A stretch of DNA of 64,000 bases from positions 85,046,824-85,110,823 of the forward strand of contig NC_037092.1 of NCBI RefSeq assembly GCF_002994745.2, given 5' to 3'. The notes under the pieces are model-generated. The model ran no database searches, was not told where the DNA came from, and worked only from the letters and a program-made list of their open reading frames with translations. Source of the DNA: Rosa chinensis. Lineage: Eukaryota > Streptophyta > Magnoliopsida > Rosales > Rosaceae. Position 1 is the stretch's first letter. Each line of letters begins with the position of its first letter. Positions 36,531 to 48,769 of this stretch are shown piece after piece. A program made the translations under genes and the position numbers.

Positions 36531-37164
36531 TCAGCAGGTTGAGGCGAGTTCATGGAGCTAAGGATCGGAAGTTTTGGTGGCCGGAGCTAGGAGAAAACCG
36601 ACGTTGACTAAAATCGAACTCAAATCGAAACAAGCTCACCACCGCCGCTACAGGCCTCGCCGCCGTGCAAGGCCACCACAGACGGGTGCGCAAGGACGAG
36701 GCGAAGCCAATGGAAGAAGTTTGGTGAGAATCGGTGGCCGGAGGAGGAAGAACTCGGCCGGCGAAATTTTTGCAGTGGTTCCGGCCGGGAAGAGAGAGAG
36801 GAAGCATCGGGCTTCCGGAAATGGAAAAATGATATTTTTTTGGAAATTTTCCAAAAAAGGAAGCTTTATACCAAACTGAAAACTTTTTCAAAAAATCATA
36901 ACTAATTCATACGAACTCCGATTTTTACGTTCCACATATGCACGTGATCGTATCGACGAGCCCTACAACTTTCATGAAGGAAGTTTTCCCAAATTCTGTA
37001 CATATAAAAAGTCGATTTTCACGTGCCCCTAAATAATAAACGTTTTCGAAATAAAATTGTTCGAACTAATTCCACACTTCTCCAAACTCCGTACTTCCTC
37101 CCATGACCACAAAAACAATACTAAAATTTCCTCAGAAAATAAATTGAATTTTCGGGGTATTACA
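36531..37164 (-). repeat. 3' LTR of the WUS-bearing element, start part
   Basis: Continues the LTR interrupted at 28092 and ends (as LTR start on the minus strand) at TGTAATACCCCGAAAATTC, 37164. Confidence 0.9.
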
Positions 37165-37200
37165 ATCTACCCTCCTTAAAGAAATTTCGTCCCGAAATTT
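37165..37200 (-). other. Polypurine tract region
   Basis: On the minus strand CGGGACGAAATTTCTTTAAG and then GAGGGTAGAT directly precede the 3' LTR. This is the usual 3' internal end of plant chromoviruses and fixes the orientation of the element. Confidence 0.85.
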
Positions 37201-37805
37201 AATCGTGAGTCCATGTCTCCCGATTAAGGTTTTCTGTAGTTCATACAGAAAACAATCAACCATCAAATCTCCATCTTTACTGACTGTAGTAATCGACAAA
37301 GCTATGACACTATGTATAAAATTACAGCCCAATAGCCACTAAATCAATTCAACACTAAGACATTCTTTCGCAATCCACTTTTCTCAAAATTTCAACACAA
37401 CAATTGCCTCAAGCAACACACACCCAAATCACCACGTGGTATTGCACAAAAAGCTATTTTCACACTAATCGTCACCCTGTACTAGCATACAAGTATAGTG
37501 ACCACTCTCACAAGGCAATGTGTAGAAACACAACGCTGCACTAAATCAAGAATTTAAAGAAGAGAAAAAAAAAATTATTTAGACACTTCCACCACGTCTT
37601 CTTATTCAATATGGGCCACTTGGGCCAAAGAAACCGAACCAATCACATTTCGAACCGGACCGGCCCAACCCAAATTGGGCCCAAAAAACTCGGCCCACTA
37701 ACCTTCTACTCGGCTTGGCTATAGTATGAAGCTCTACATATTGTACATATACTATACTGATCGTATATACTTCCGTATATCGAGCATATACGATATCCAA
37801 AAAAA

Positions 37806-37890
37806 TTATCTTTGTAAGGGGTAAGGTTCGAACTTCAGACCTCTTACACCAAGGTTTTGCTCCCAACCACTGAAGCAAGAGCTGCTTCCA
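37806..37890 (-). repeat. tRNA-like module 1
   Basis: Minus strand has a box-A-like GCTTCAGTGGTTGGGAGC and, about 35 bp on, a box-B-like AAGTTCGAACCTT with matching T-arm bases. It lacks a proper acceptor stem and anticodon arm, so it is a tRNA-derived (SINE-like) relic, not a tRNA gene. Confidence 0.55.
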
Positions 37891-37944
37891 TTAATATATG
37901 CACATGTGTTATATTTATTATGTCAAAACGAACATAATAAAATA

Positions 37945-38022
37945 AACGAGAGGCGAGGTTCGAACCTCGGACCTCTGGTACACAAACTCAGCCTTCAACC
38001 ACTCGAGCGCAAGCTGCTCACG
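37945..38022 (-). repeat. tRNA-like module 2
   Basis: Minus strand reads GCTCGAGTGGTTGAAGGC, then GAGGTTCGAACCTC, a perfect 5-bp T-arm around the TTCGA loop core. Same layout as module 1, about 130 bp away. Confidence 0.6.
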
Positions 38023-38417
38023 TTATAATCCATACCAATCCTTCTATTTAAACTCAACCGTTTCGGCAATCAGGCCCAAAATACCCAAAACTGTTGCAGA
38101 AATCCGTCCCATGAATTTCGCCAAAACTATTTCAGAAACTCGGCCCATCGGGCCTCCACCCACAGCTACAATGAAGGCCTTGATCCGAGACAAGCCCAAG
38201 TACGGCCCACCTGCGCGGCTTATCCCTTCCGTGAATTACAGAAATCAGATCTACTTTCGGCTAAAGTTGTCTGCCACAGCGCCTCGAGATTCATCCTGTC
38301 CCCCTACGCGCTCTACAAGCGTCAACAACTTTTCCGGGTTTTAGGGCGACTTTAATCCAACGCGTAGATTTAATCTCAGAGATCGTCCATCCAACGGTGG
38401 AGATCTGCTCACCTTGC

Positions 38418-38428
38418 TCTATAAATAG
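38418..38428 (+). promoter_or_regulatory. TATA box of the WUS-like copy
   Basis: TCTATAAATAG lies about 300 bp before the ATG at 38726. It is followed by a C/T-rich leader with no other obvious gene, giving a plausible plus-strand promoter and 5' UTR inside the retroelement. Confidence 0.6.
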
Positions 38429-38725
38429 GTACATTCTGAGGGAGCAACTGTTCACTCCAAGGGAAACGAAAAATTCCTCTCGAGTTCCAGCCCTTCTCTC
38501 TCAACTCTTCAGCTTTCTTCTTCTCAATCTCCAGTCTTTTCCTCTCAATCTTCAATCCTTCTCTCTCAGATCTTTTCTTCCATCTGAAAGATTCGATCTC
38601 TTCCTTCATCTGAGAATTTTGGATCCCCAACACCACTTCATCAACTTCAATCCTTCTAACAACAATCTCCCTCAAACACTCAACAACTTTAATCTTCGAT
38701 TTTCACATCCTCTTAACCCATCACC

Positions 38726-39466
38726 ATGGAACCACGAACTCTGCAACTAATGGAGCTTCAAACCCAGCAACAAATGGAACTACAAGCCCAGCAACAAGTC
38801 GAGGATGGAGGAAACAACCAAGCAGCCGGGAGTAGTGCCAACACGCCTATCAGGTCGACCAATAACCGGTGGACTCCCACACCAGCTCAACTAAGAATCC
38901 TTCAGGGGCTCTACTGTGACAAGGGTCACAAGTACCCAACCCCAGAGTAGATTCAAGAGATCTGTCTTCATCTGAAACCGTATGGGCAGATTGAGGACAA
39001 GAACGTCTTCTTTTGGTTCCAGAACCTCAAGGCTCGTGAGAGGCAGAAGTTGAAGGAATTACGGAACGTTCGGGTTGGTGGATCTCTCGATCTCAAATTT
39101 GGATCCACAAGTTCTATAGATGATGGTAGGTCCATTGATCTACACTTTGGTTCCACTGGTTCGACTGGTACAGACGGATCAATCGATCTAACCCTTGGGT
39201 CATGCATCGGCTATGGTGTTGACCCATATTCCTCCTCACCCTTCAACGCTAATATCAGTACTACCTCTTTTGGCCCAACAGGAGGACAATCTTCCATGGA
39301 TCAACGAGGAGGAGATCACCAGGAGGTCGAAACTCTTCCTTTGTTCCCCGTGCACGGTGAAGACCTCCTTGGTAACTCGAAGACTACATTCGAGGAATGT
39401 AGCGCATTTGGTTACTATTCCGGTGGCTCAGGCGGTTACAACAGTGGCTCTCCTTGTTTCCCTTGA
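38726..39466 (+). pseudogene. WUS-like: WUSCHEL-like (WOX) homeobox copy with one nonsense codon
   Basis: Homeodomain transcription factor of the WUS clade, plus strand, opposite to the host element. The ATG sits in CACCATGG. Residues 1-43 are Gln/Met-rich. The homeodomain follows ([32 protein letters not shown]) with its 50s Trp-Phe-Gln-Asn core intact. A TAG at 38948-38950 (codon 75) replaces what is probably CAG. The same frame then stays open to TGA at 39464. Downstream are three S-[IL]-D-L-x-[FL]-G-S repeats (EAR-like) and a WUS box, [11 protein letters not shown] (about 39332-39363). No intron interrupts it, whereas WUS genes normally have introns. If the TAG were read through or reverted, the protein would be about 246 residues, near WUS length. 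Confidence 0.88.
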
Positions 39467-40860
39467 GCTCAGCCTCAATCCATCCGGAGCTACTGACTTG
39501 GCTTAGCATAATGTAGTTTTTTTTTTTTTTTGTAAACTAAATCAATAAGATTGAATGCATGTCGTCTTTTCCTTAAACAACCAACAACGTCACCAAGGGT
39601 CGAACCTTGGTCACTCCTTTGCTCTTTCAAGGCCTTAGCCAACTCTGCTGTACACGTCGTTCATAAAAATGTATCACAAACAATCAATTCAAAACCCAAC
39701 AATCAATTCAGTCACACAATGGTCTAGCTAGCATCATTTGAGTCAAAACAAACACAAAAACAATTTCGTTGCTAAAATCAGGAATTACCAAAGCTAAACT
39801 CATCCTGAGTCAACTGGGAAAAACCTACATCTTATAAAATCTCAACCATTCCATCTATCAATTCCTTCATCAAAAACTTACCACTAGTTCCGTTCCTAAC
39901 AACAATCCTGATTTCAAAACAATTATAGAACCCAGAGACCACCCAAAAATATTGTCTCATTCACTCAAACAAAACTTCGAACTTTGGTTTCCACACCTAA
40001 ATCCCTGCCCCAACAACTTCTTGGTATAGAGGAAAAGACACTCACAACATTTTCCTCAAATCACATTTCGTAGTACAACTCAAAACTGTAGAATATGTTT
40101 ATTCTACCATCACTAGGGATAGGCGCAAGACAGTTAACCAATCGAATACGTAAATAAAGTTCTAGGAGGCCAGTGTACAAAAGGCATAGCACTAGAAGAA
40201 ACCAACTAGCTTGTACCATACACACTTAATGAATACCACAAGTCAAAGCCACTTTAAACATATACCACAAGTCAATTTCTAAACTCCACTAAGACATCTC
40301 GATACAAAACAAGATATCGAATCCTATATACGTACCTCACATCCAAACTTCTATACGTCCAACTTAAGAAAGCAAAATTTCTATCAATTTATACTCATAA
40401 CCACACAAGGTACGTGCATAGGCCAACATCATGCCTCCAACCAAACACTTCAACATCCAAAAGAACCTCACATCCATAAAACAATTCACACTGACTCATC
40501 AGAGTTAAATCTAAAGGTTTCTATTCCTCAAAAATTACAACCTGCGGAAACTAAACTTATTCTAATACGAACCTACAAGACAACTCTACGGTCCTAAATA
40601 CTACTCCTTCGAATATCCATCACCTAAGAAGTATAGTATGCTTGGCTAATACACATATAACACTTAAAACACAGTATAAGTCAAATACAAGTCCATATTA
40701 ACCAAGTCAATACTACAGGGAAGGTATTCACGTTCCTAAAACGACTCCCAACACTCACACATACCCAATGACTTAGTCAATACCGAAGAGCACACGATGG
40801 GGATCCGCTGCAGACGGGCCATCACTCGGAAGGTATTGGCACGTCACCAAATATGTACCT
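39467..40860. other. Non-coding internal region of the WUS-bearing element
   Basis: Holds a run of about 15 T near 39518, a third tRNA-like module, and A/C-rich sequence with no long reading frame on either strand. No gag or pol homology seen. Confidence 0.6.
39588..39660 (-). repeat. tRNA-like module 3
   Basis: Minus strand AGTTGGCTAAGGCCTTG then CAAGGTTCGACCCTTGG, again box A and box B spacing like a tRNA-derived sequence. Confidence 0.5.
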
Positions 40861-40878
40861 TACGCTCTGATACCAAAC
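40861..40878 (-). other. Primer binding site (initiator Met tRNA)
   Basis: GTTTGGTATCAGAGCGTA on the minus strand, next to the LTR end at 40879. TGGTATCAGAGC is the standard complement of the initiator tRNA 3' end. Confidence 0.9.
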
Positions 40879-41450
40879 TGTCACGCCCCGAATTTTGAAT
40901 AAAAAATTCAAAATCCGAAACATGAATAAACAACTTAAACAAATAAACGTTCTGAATTTTTTTCTCACAAACAACCAAACTTCACACCTCTCAATAAAAC
41001 AATAAAACAAATCCTCAAATTACTTAATATTACAACACACTCTCTCCAAATTTAAATGTAAGCTCAATGAGCATAACAACCTCACAATAAAGCTGTAACC
41101 TTAATCCCACTACTCTAAGCAGCCTGATCACCTTCTCGATTCACCTGACCTGTAGGATTTCCCGCTACACAATTTGAATAGTGTACTGGGATTGCAACAA
41201 CACCAAACCCGGTAAGCCATGACAGCCCGTATGAGTAAACAAGAAGGAAATGTTGATTTTAATCAATTTTATTTTAACTCAAGTAAACAACCAACAATCT
41301 CAACATCTGCAAGGAAACATCAAAACAAAACACGGAAAATCCCCAACGAATACATTTCCACAATTCTCTACCCACAATACTACCACTTTGGTCCATCCCA
41401 ACTGTTTGGACCCAACACGTTAGAGTTCTAACTACCTTGTTGCCTGTCAT

Positions 41451-41562
41451 CTCGGTTATTATTTAACCGGCGGTCTTCGGACTCTCCCTGTCCTCAGAGC
41501 ACTACATCTCGGTTATTATTTAACCGGCGTTCTTCGGACTCTCCCGTCCTCAGAGCACTACA
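41451..41562 (-). repeat. Two-unit tandem repeat in the 5' LTR
   Basis: Same 58-bp unit as elsewhere, with only two copies. Confidence 0.85.
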
Positions 41563-42102
41563 TTTCTACCCTCTAATCAACTCAGAAGGTCAACATGATT
41601 AACACACACATTTATCGGTTAACATTATCATAAATAATCATGGCAATTTACAAGACAATATCACATCATAACCAAATTATCGTAATTCCACACACACCTC
41701 AATGTCACACCATTCCAAATATATATACACGTAATTATATATATACGTAATCATCCGCTCAGGGATAATCACTAATACCAACTATAGTTCAAGCATAAAA
41801 ATCGGGAAATTCATTTTGTATAATTAAAATCATTTTACTTACCTATGGACCGTAGTCGATCAAGTCCATATGATTAAAAACAAATATTTAATCCATAAAT
41901 ATTTTTCACACAATTACGACAAAATAAATTAATTAAAAGTGCTCGGTTCGTTATATGAACCACGTGAGGTTTACTCACCTCTAATCCCGTTGCGTCTTCA
42001 AATTCACAAAACAAACCAAAACCGCTCGCCAAGGAAGACCGTCAATCACCTAAATCCAATATGATCATAACTTAGCCAACAACTCATAAACAAAATTAAA
42101 CG

Positions 42103-42443
42103 ATGATCCAACGGTCGGATCGAAAATAAAGGTGATCCAACGGTCGGATGGAAATTATATGATGATCCAACGGTCAGATCCTCACGGATCGCCATTAGGA
42201 TCATCCCCCAAAATTATCACGAAGATCCAACGGTCGGATATTCCTGAATCGTCCTTATAAACATCTCTATAAAATTTCATGAAAATCCGACGGTCGGATT
42301 CTCACGAATCGCCTTCCGAATTACTATTTCACAATTATACGAAGATCCAACCGTCGGATCTTCGCCTGTGACCTCACAAAGTCACCGGGACAGTCATACG
42401 ATCAACATATCAAAACTACAAGTCCATCGGACGGTCCGATCTT
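42103..42443 (-). repeat. GATCC palindrome cluster in the 5' LTR
   Basis: About six GATCCAACGGTCGGATC-like units. Confidence 0.82.
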
Positions 42444-43621
42444 CAAAAAAACAATAATTGGATTATCGAAATCGATCGAAACCGTAAAAATTAATAACTA
42501 AATCATACGATATCCAAAAAATGCGTATAATATATCAAAATGATCGTATTGAAATGTAGAATCTAAAAATGTAAAGAAATCACATTTTTGACCCCCGGAG
42601 GTGGCCTGAAAAGGGCCGCCGGAATTTGGACAGAGCCGCCGCCGACCACCTCCAATGGTGTCAGGGCCTGGCTGCTCCTCTTCATCTCATCAACCCCAAC
42701 AATTTTCATAACTAGCATGAAGTCTGAAAATGACCAGAAGTGGTCGAAAATTACCTAGAACAGTTTGAAGGTGGCCGAAATTTTTCCAGAAACCGGCGAA
42801 GAAATGCAGAAACCGGCGAGCTTGATTTTCGACTTAAAAACTTCAATTTCAGGCCTCAATTCCTTATAGAGAGTTGTTAAGAACATCAAGGCGAACTCAC
42901 TGGTTCAAGAATCAATCAAAACGATGCACTATAGCTCGAGATATCAAGATCGAAAGGTTTTGGTTTCGAATTGAAAACCGGTCGAGCTCCGACGAAAGTG
43001 AAACCGGTCACTCCAGGTGCTATCCTTCTAGTATGATTATCAGCAGGTTGAGGCGAGTTCATGGAGCTAAGGATCGGAAGTTTTGGTGGCCGGAGCTAGG
43101 AGAAAACCGACGTTGACTAAAATCGAACTCAAATCAAAACAAGCTCACCACCGCCGCTACAGGCCGCGCCGCCGTGCAAGGCCACCACAGACGGGTGCGA
43201 AAGGACGAGGCGAAGCCAATGGAAGAAGTTTGGTGAGAATTGGTGGCCGGAGGAGGAAGAACTCGGCCGGCGAAATTTTTGCAGTGGTTCTGGCCGGGAA
43301 GAGAGAGAGAGGAAGCATCGGGCTTCCGGAAATGGAAACGTTTTCAAAAAATCATAACTAATTCATTCGAACTCCGATTTTTGCGTTCCACATTTGTACA
43401 CGATCGTATCGACGAGCCCTACAACTTTCATGAAGGAAGTTTTCCCAAATTCTGTACGTATAAAAAGTCGATTTTCACGTGCCCCTAAATAATAAACGTT
43501 TTCGAAATAAAATCGTTCGAACTAATTCCACACTTCTCCAAACTTCGTATTTCCTTCCATGACCACGAAAACAATACTAAAATTTCCTCGGAAAATAAAT
43601 TGAATTTTCGGGGTATTTACA

Positions 43622-43790
43622 GCACTGGAATTCCAAAAGCAGCTCTAATCATTTCTCCAAACTCAGACAGTCGTGCAGTTTTCTGGTCATCAGGGTGCTG
43701 CCAAAGCTTCTGGTGCAGAAGCTCCCTCACACTTTATATCTTCAGTGAGCCCCTTAAACCATGCAGTCTCATATCCAAGAACTGAAATAC
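43622..43790 (-). pseudogene. XYLT-like: Beta-1,2-xylosyltransferase pseudogene, middle exon part
   Basis: Directly right of the retroelement. Minus strand reads VSVLGYETAWFKGL, then in another frame HPDDQKTARLSEFGEMIRAA and FGIPV, which continues into the C-terminal part at 26122. The frame change shows damage besides the insertion. Confidence 0.8.
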
Positions 43791-44410
43791 TAGCATGACG
43801 AAAAACAAACTGGACCACTAAAGTTTTTCGCATACCTAAGGCTAGAGAACAACGCTTTCCATGTTTCTTCCAATTGTGTCTGAAAATGACAAATGCAAGA
43901 GAGATAAGAAACAGGAGATTGGACCAGCATTCAGACCATTTTAACTATAAACAATAAAAATAGACAAAGTATAGCTGCATTTTATACCCTAAAGTAGAGA
44001 TCTACTAAGGAAGATGAAGAAGGAAAAAGAATAATATACAACAGAAGAACCAACAAAACATGTCATCCTATCCTTAAGAAGGCATCCTAAATTGCTTATG
44101 TTTTGGGGAAAACCCATTCTTGGAATGATATTTAGTAAGACTGTAAAACCAAAATCTAAAAAGAGTGTAAAATCCACTTGTAAAACCTTTTCTAAGGCCC
44201 ACCAACAAAGTCCCTCCTATTATGGCCAATAATATTTAATTCATCTCAACTAACTGCAAGTATTAAGGCATCTCAGTCCTGATTATCATGGTTGATACAG
44301 GTCAATGTTGTTGGATCACCATATTGTCAGTTTTCCTCAATCAGTTCATGATATCTCCATGTAATTTGTTCATCATATCTCCATGTAATGTGTGGAAAAC
44401 AATTGCATAC

Positions 44411-44791
44411 TCAAACCCTCAATAAACTTCCAAACGCACCGTTTCGAAACTCAAACGCACCGTTTCGAAAGTCAGGCAACTCCTCCTCCTCCTCCCCTCT
44501 CCCAATCACATCCTCCAAAACTTCGCCGCCAATCGGCATCTTCACCCTTTTCGGCACCATCCGGATCCTCCGTCCCTCGCACACCGAGCTCCTCAGGGTC
44601 TCGTGGAACGCACACCGGAACCAGCTGCCGGAATCTTTAGTGGGCTTTAGGAGATTGACCCGGCGGGTGAAGCCGTTGCCAAAGTAGGCCTCGGAGGAGT
44701 GGAACTCCGCGTTTGGGGTTTGGGGGTCCGGAATCTGTGTTGCATATTTTAGTCTACCTATCGCTATCTGTTTTTTATTCATGCACTTCAT
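44411..44791 (-). pseudogene. XYLT-like: Beta-1,2-xylosyltransferase pseudogene, exon 1 part
   Basis: Contains EAYFGNGFTRRVNLLKP, WFRCAFHETLRSSVCEG, RIRMVPKRVKM and GRGEEEEELPDF, the conserved start of the mature GT61 xylosyltransferase. The signal-anchor and stem region expected before it is not recognisable, and a duplicated FRNGAFEF/FRNGAF segment leads to a stop. The 44791 start is only where the open frame begins. Confidence 0.88.
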
Positions 44792-45575
44792 CCAGAACCA
44801 TCATTATCAAAGTTCTTATATTTATTCTGTAGTCTGAAGAGTCTTTGTCTATCAGAAAAAACCAGTTTTAAAAACTAAAATTAAGATAAGCAGCAGTGAT
44901 TCCGCCTGTTAAAGTATCCGTTAGGCAGTGAGCCGTTAGGAGAAAAACTTGGGCATGTTGAAGGCTAGTCTTATTTTCGTTTTTGTTTTTTTTTATGAAG
45001 TTTTTAAAGAAAGACAAACACTCTAAGGCTCAGGATAGCATAGGAACTACCCCATTTTAGTCTTTTCACAAGAGAATAGTAAGATACATAAATACGTGTG
45101 CAATTGGAAAAAATACCTGAGAAATCTGGGTAAACGGGAAATAACCCTTTATGATTAGATCATTTTTGTAAATTTTTAGCTAAATTGAAAAACATTACAG
45201 CATTATTGTAATTTACCATTATCAATATAAATGGTTCTAGTTGGACAGGCGTGGTTGATTAATTGAAGTGATCTAGTTCAGTACCTTAACAATATTTCAA
45301 TTTGATGGAATATTCACAAAAGTGATATACTCATGAAGATTTAACAAATGAAAAGTCGATTTGCCAAGTTGTGATAAATAAATGTGTCCCACTACCAATC
45401 CCTTAAGTTGGCGATTCGATTATGGACGAGCCCTATGTATATATATATACACATGGCTTCTTTGCTAATTGCTTTCTCAAAAGTACGAACACCCTCGATT
45501 AAATGTTAAACACTAGACAATTAAATGTGATATCCCCAAAATATAAGTCAAATTGATAACTATTTAGTAGAAGAT

Positions 45576-45632
45576 CCCTCGCTTATATAAACCATCCACT
45601 TGAACAGTGGCCATTAAGTATATAAGCGAGGG
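45576..45632. repeat. Perfect inverted repeat with nested stem
   Basis: CCCTCGCTTATATA and TATATAAGCGAGGG are exact reverse complements, with a nested CCACT-TGAAC-AGTGG in the loop. Could be a small foldback element. Confidence 0.7.
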
Positions 45633-45760
45633 TGTTTGCACTGATAAAAACGCCACAATTTTGCACTTTTAAACATTAATCGCACATATTAACGGTTGCC
45701 ATCAATTTTTTTTTTCTCAGTTTAAACAAACATAGATAAAATCGATATGCTATTACATGC

Positions 45761-45763
<3 letters not shown>

Positions 45764-45795
<32 letters not shown>
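45764..45795. repeat. (TC)n microsatellite
   Basis: About 16 uninterrupted TC dinucleotides. Confidence 0.95.
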
Positions 45796-45798
<3 letters not shown>

Positions 45799-45891
45799 CA
45801 CACACGTATATATACTATATTGCTATATATGCACCTCGTACAGTATACTTACAGAAAATGTAATTAAATCACACAAAGCCTGCTATATTAT

Positions 45892-47421
<1,530 letters not shown>

Positions 47422-47655
47422 TTAGAGAGGAAGATAGAAAAGCTACCTTATTTGAGTGCGTTTTGGAAGAGATCTTCGACTTGTCCATCTATTTATACAA
47501 CTCGATCTGACGATGTTATTATGAAGAGTGATTGAAGAAGTTGAAAAGAAAGGGAGTATACTTTAATTGGACGTAGAAAGAAGTCAAAGGTTATGAAGTA
47601 TGAACTAACTAGGAGATAATTACAATTGGGTAAATGAATTCTACAATATGTTAAC

Positions 47656-48760
47656 GGGTCCGGATCAAGGGACACCAAATTTTACACAAATTTTGACACA
47701 CCTTGTGAGCCATTAGATTTTAAAATGTTCAATGGTTCAGATTTATTCTTTGAATGATGTCAACACAACACCAAGTGATGTGGAAATTATATGGCATTAC
47801 ATATTTCTTAAAATTAAACTTTTCATCATTAAAAGATAAAAACAAAATTAAAATTTAGAAAATCAAAATCAACAAAAACTAAAAAGAGAAAAAGAAGAAG
47901 AACGAGCAGAAGAACAAGAATTCCCAGTTCCCATCAAAATTCGGTTCAATTACATTCCTCCTTATTCCGATCCCAAGTCCCTTGTAACGTGTGCAGACCT
48001 TCAATTATATTCCTCCTTATTTCAATCCCAAGTCCCTTGTAACGTGAGCTGATTTGCTGAGGGGTTATACTGTGTGGTCATGCCCAGTAGACCCATGAGA
48101 AAAATGTCATAATTGGAAAGAGATAGCCATGGAACAAATAATAGAAAAAGCTTGTTGCAAACTTGCAAAGGCAAACAGGAAAATTTTCATCTGTGTCATG
48201 TCTTTTGCTGGCTTTGGTCAGCTTTATCTTTTGGAAGAAGAAAGAAACAACGAACAGCGATGAAGAACCTATTGGTGATGCCATTGACGATGAATTTGAA
48301 CAAGGGACTGGCCCCATAAAGTTTTTGTACGGCGATCTAGTTAGGGCAACTAGTAACTTTCAAGAGGAAGAAAAGCTTGGCCAGGGAGGATTTGGTGGGG
48401 TTTATAAGGGATTCATAAAGGACTTGAACTCATATGTAGCTGCGAAGAGGATATCCAAAGGAGGAATATAATTGAAGGCCTGCAGAATTTTTCATGGGAA
48501 CTGAGAATTCTTGTTCTTCTTCTTTTTCTCTTTTTAGTTTTTGTTGATTTTGATTTTTTAAATTTAAATTTTGTTTTTATCTTTTCATGAAGAAAAGTTT
48601 AATTTTAAGAAATATGTAATGCCATGTAATTTCCACATCACTTGGTGTTGTGTTGACATCATTCAAATAATAAATTTGAACCATTGAACATTTTAAAATC
48701 TAATGGCTCACAAGGTGTGTCAAAATTTGTGTAAAATTTGATGTCCCTTGATCCGGACCC
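47656..48760. mobile_element. Pack-MULE with long terminal inverted repeats
   Basis: The left arm (47656-47905) and right arm (48513-48760) are inverted copies of about 250 bp (GGGTCCGGATCAAGGG at the ends). Flanks ATATGTTAA (47646-47654) and ATATGTTAT (48761-48769) match in 8 of 9 bases. A single unpaired C at 47655 may belong to either side. The interior carries host receptor-kinase sequence and a 38-bp direct repeat (about 47955-48046). Confidence 0.87.
48200..48471 (+). pseudogene. L-type lectin receptor kinase fragment captured in the Pack-MULE
   Basis: Reads the end of a membrane segment (LVSFIFWKKKE), an acidic juxtamembrane stretch, FEQGTGPIKFLYGDLVRATS, then the kinase glycine loop and lysine region (KLGQGGFGGVYKGF, VAAKRIS, where the catalytic AVK Lys is kept as AAK). 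It ends at a stop after about 25 residues of subdomain II. The rest of the kinase and the lectin domain are absent. Plus-strand orientation. Confidence 0.88.
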
Positions 48761-48769
48761 ATATGTTAT

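Larger units (their letters stand above)
26123..43621 (-). mobile_element. Non-autonomous gypsy LTR retrotransposon carrying a WUSCHEL-like gene
   Basis: Complete element in minus orientation with the 5-bp duplication GCACT at 26118-26122 and 43622-43626. The 5' LTR is 40879-43621. A primer site complementary to initiator Met tRNA (GTTTGGTATCAGAGCGTA) is at 40861-40878 on the minus strand. The internal region is 37165-40878. A polypurine tract (AAGGAGGGTAGAT) adjoins the 3' LTR, which is 37164-36531 plus 28092-26123 because another LTR inserted into it. The two LTRs look nearly identical over the stretches I compared, apart from tandem-unit number and one deletion of roughly 300 bp in the 3' LTR near 28065. 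No gag or pol is seen. The primer site and polypurine tract are of the Tekay/Del chromovirus kind. Confidence 0.93.
40879..43621 (-). repeat. 5' LTR of the WUS-bearing element
   Basis: 2743 bp, uninterrupted. On the minus strand it starts TGTAAATACCCCG and ends CGGGGCGTGACA. It carries two tandem units (41451-41562) and the GATCC cluster (42103-42443). It serves as the intact reference for the other copies. Confidence 0.92.
44792..45891. other. Intergenic between xylosyltransferase remnant and dioxygenase
   Basis: AT-rich. Holds a 14-bp-arm stem-loop (45576-45632) and a (TC)n microsatellite (45764-45795). No gene seen. Confidence 0.5.

Noticed and set aside
36574..36879. Arg-rich frames in the LTR middle (also 43083-43361)
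   Set aside because: GC-rich LTR leader sequence, opened differently in each copy, with no conserved start or family match.
37945..38022. True tRNA gene
   Set aside because: Box A, box B and the T-arm are present, but I find no acceptor stem pairing or anticodon arm.
38726..38950. Short functional WOX microprotein ending at codon 75
   Set aside because: The stop falls inside the homeodomain before its recognition helix, and the same frame continues with the rest of the WUS protein, so a nonsense mutation is the simpler reading.
43622..44791. Functional xylosyltransferase with a very large intron
   Set aside because: The retroelement sits within coding sequence between a duplicated GCACT, and additional frame shifts occur on both sides.
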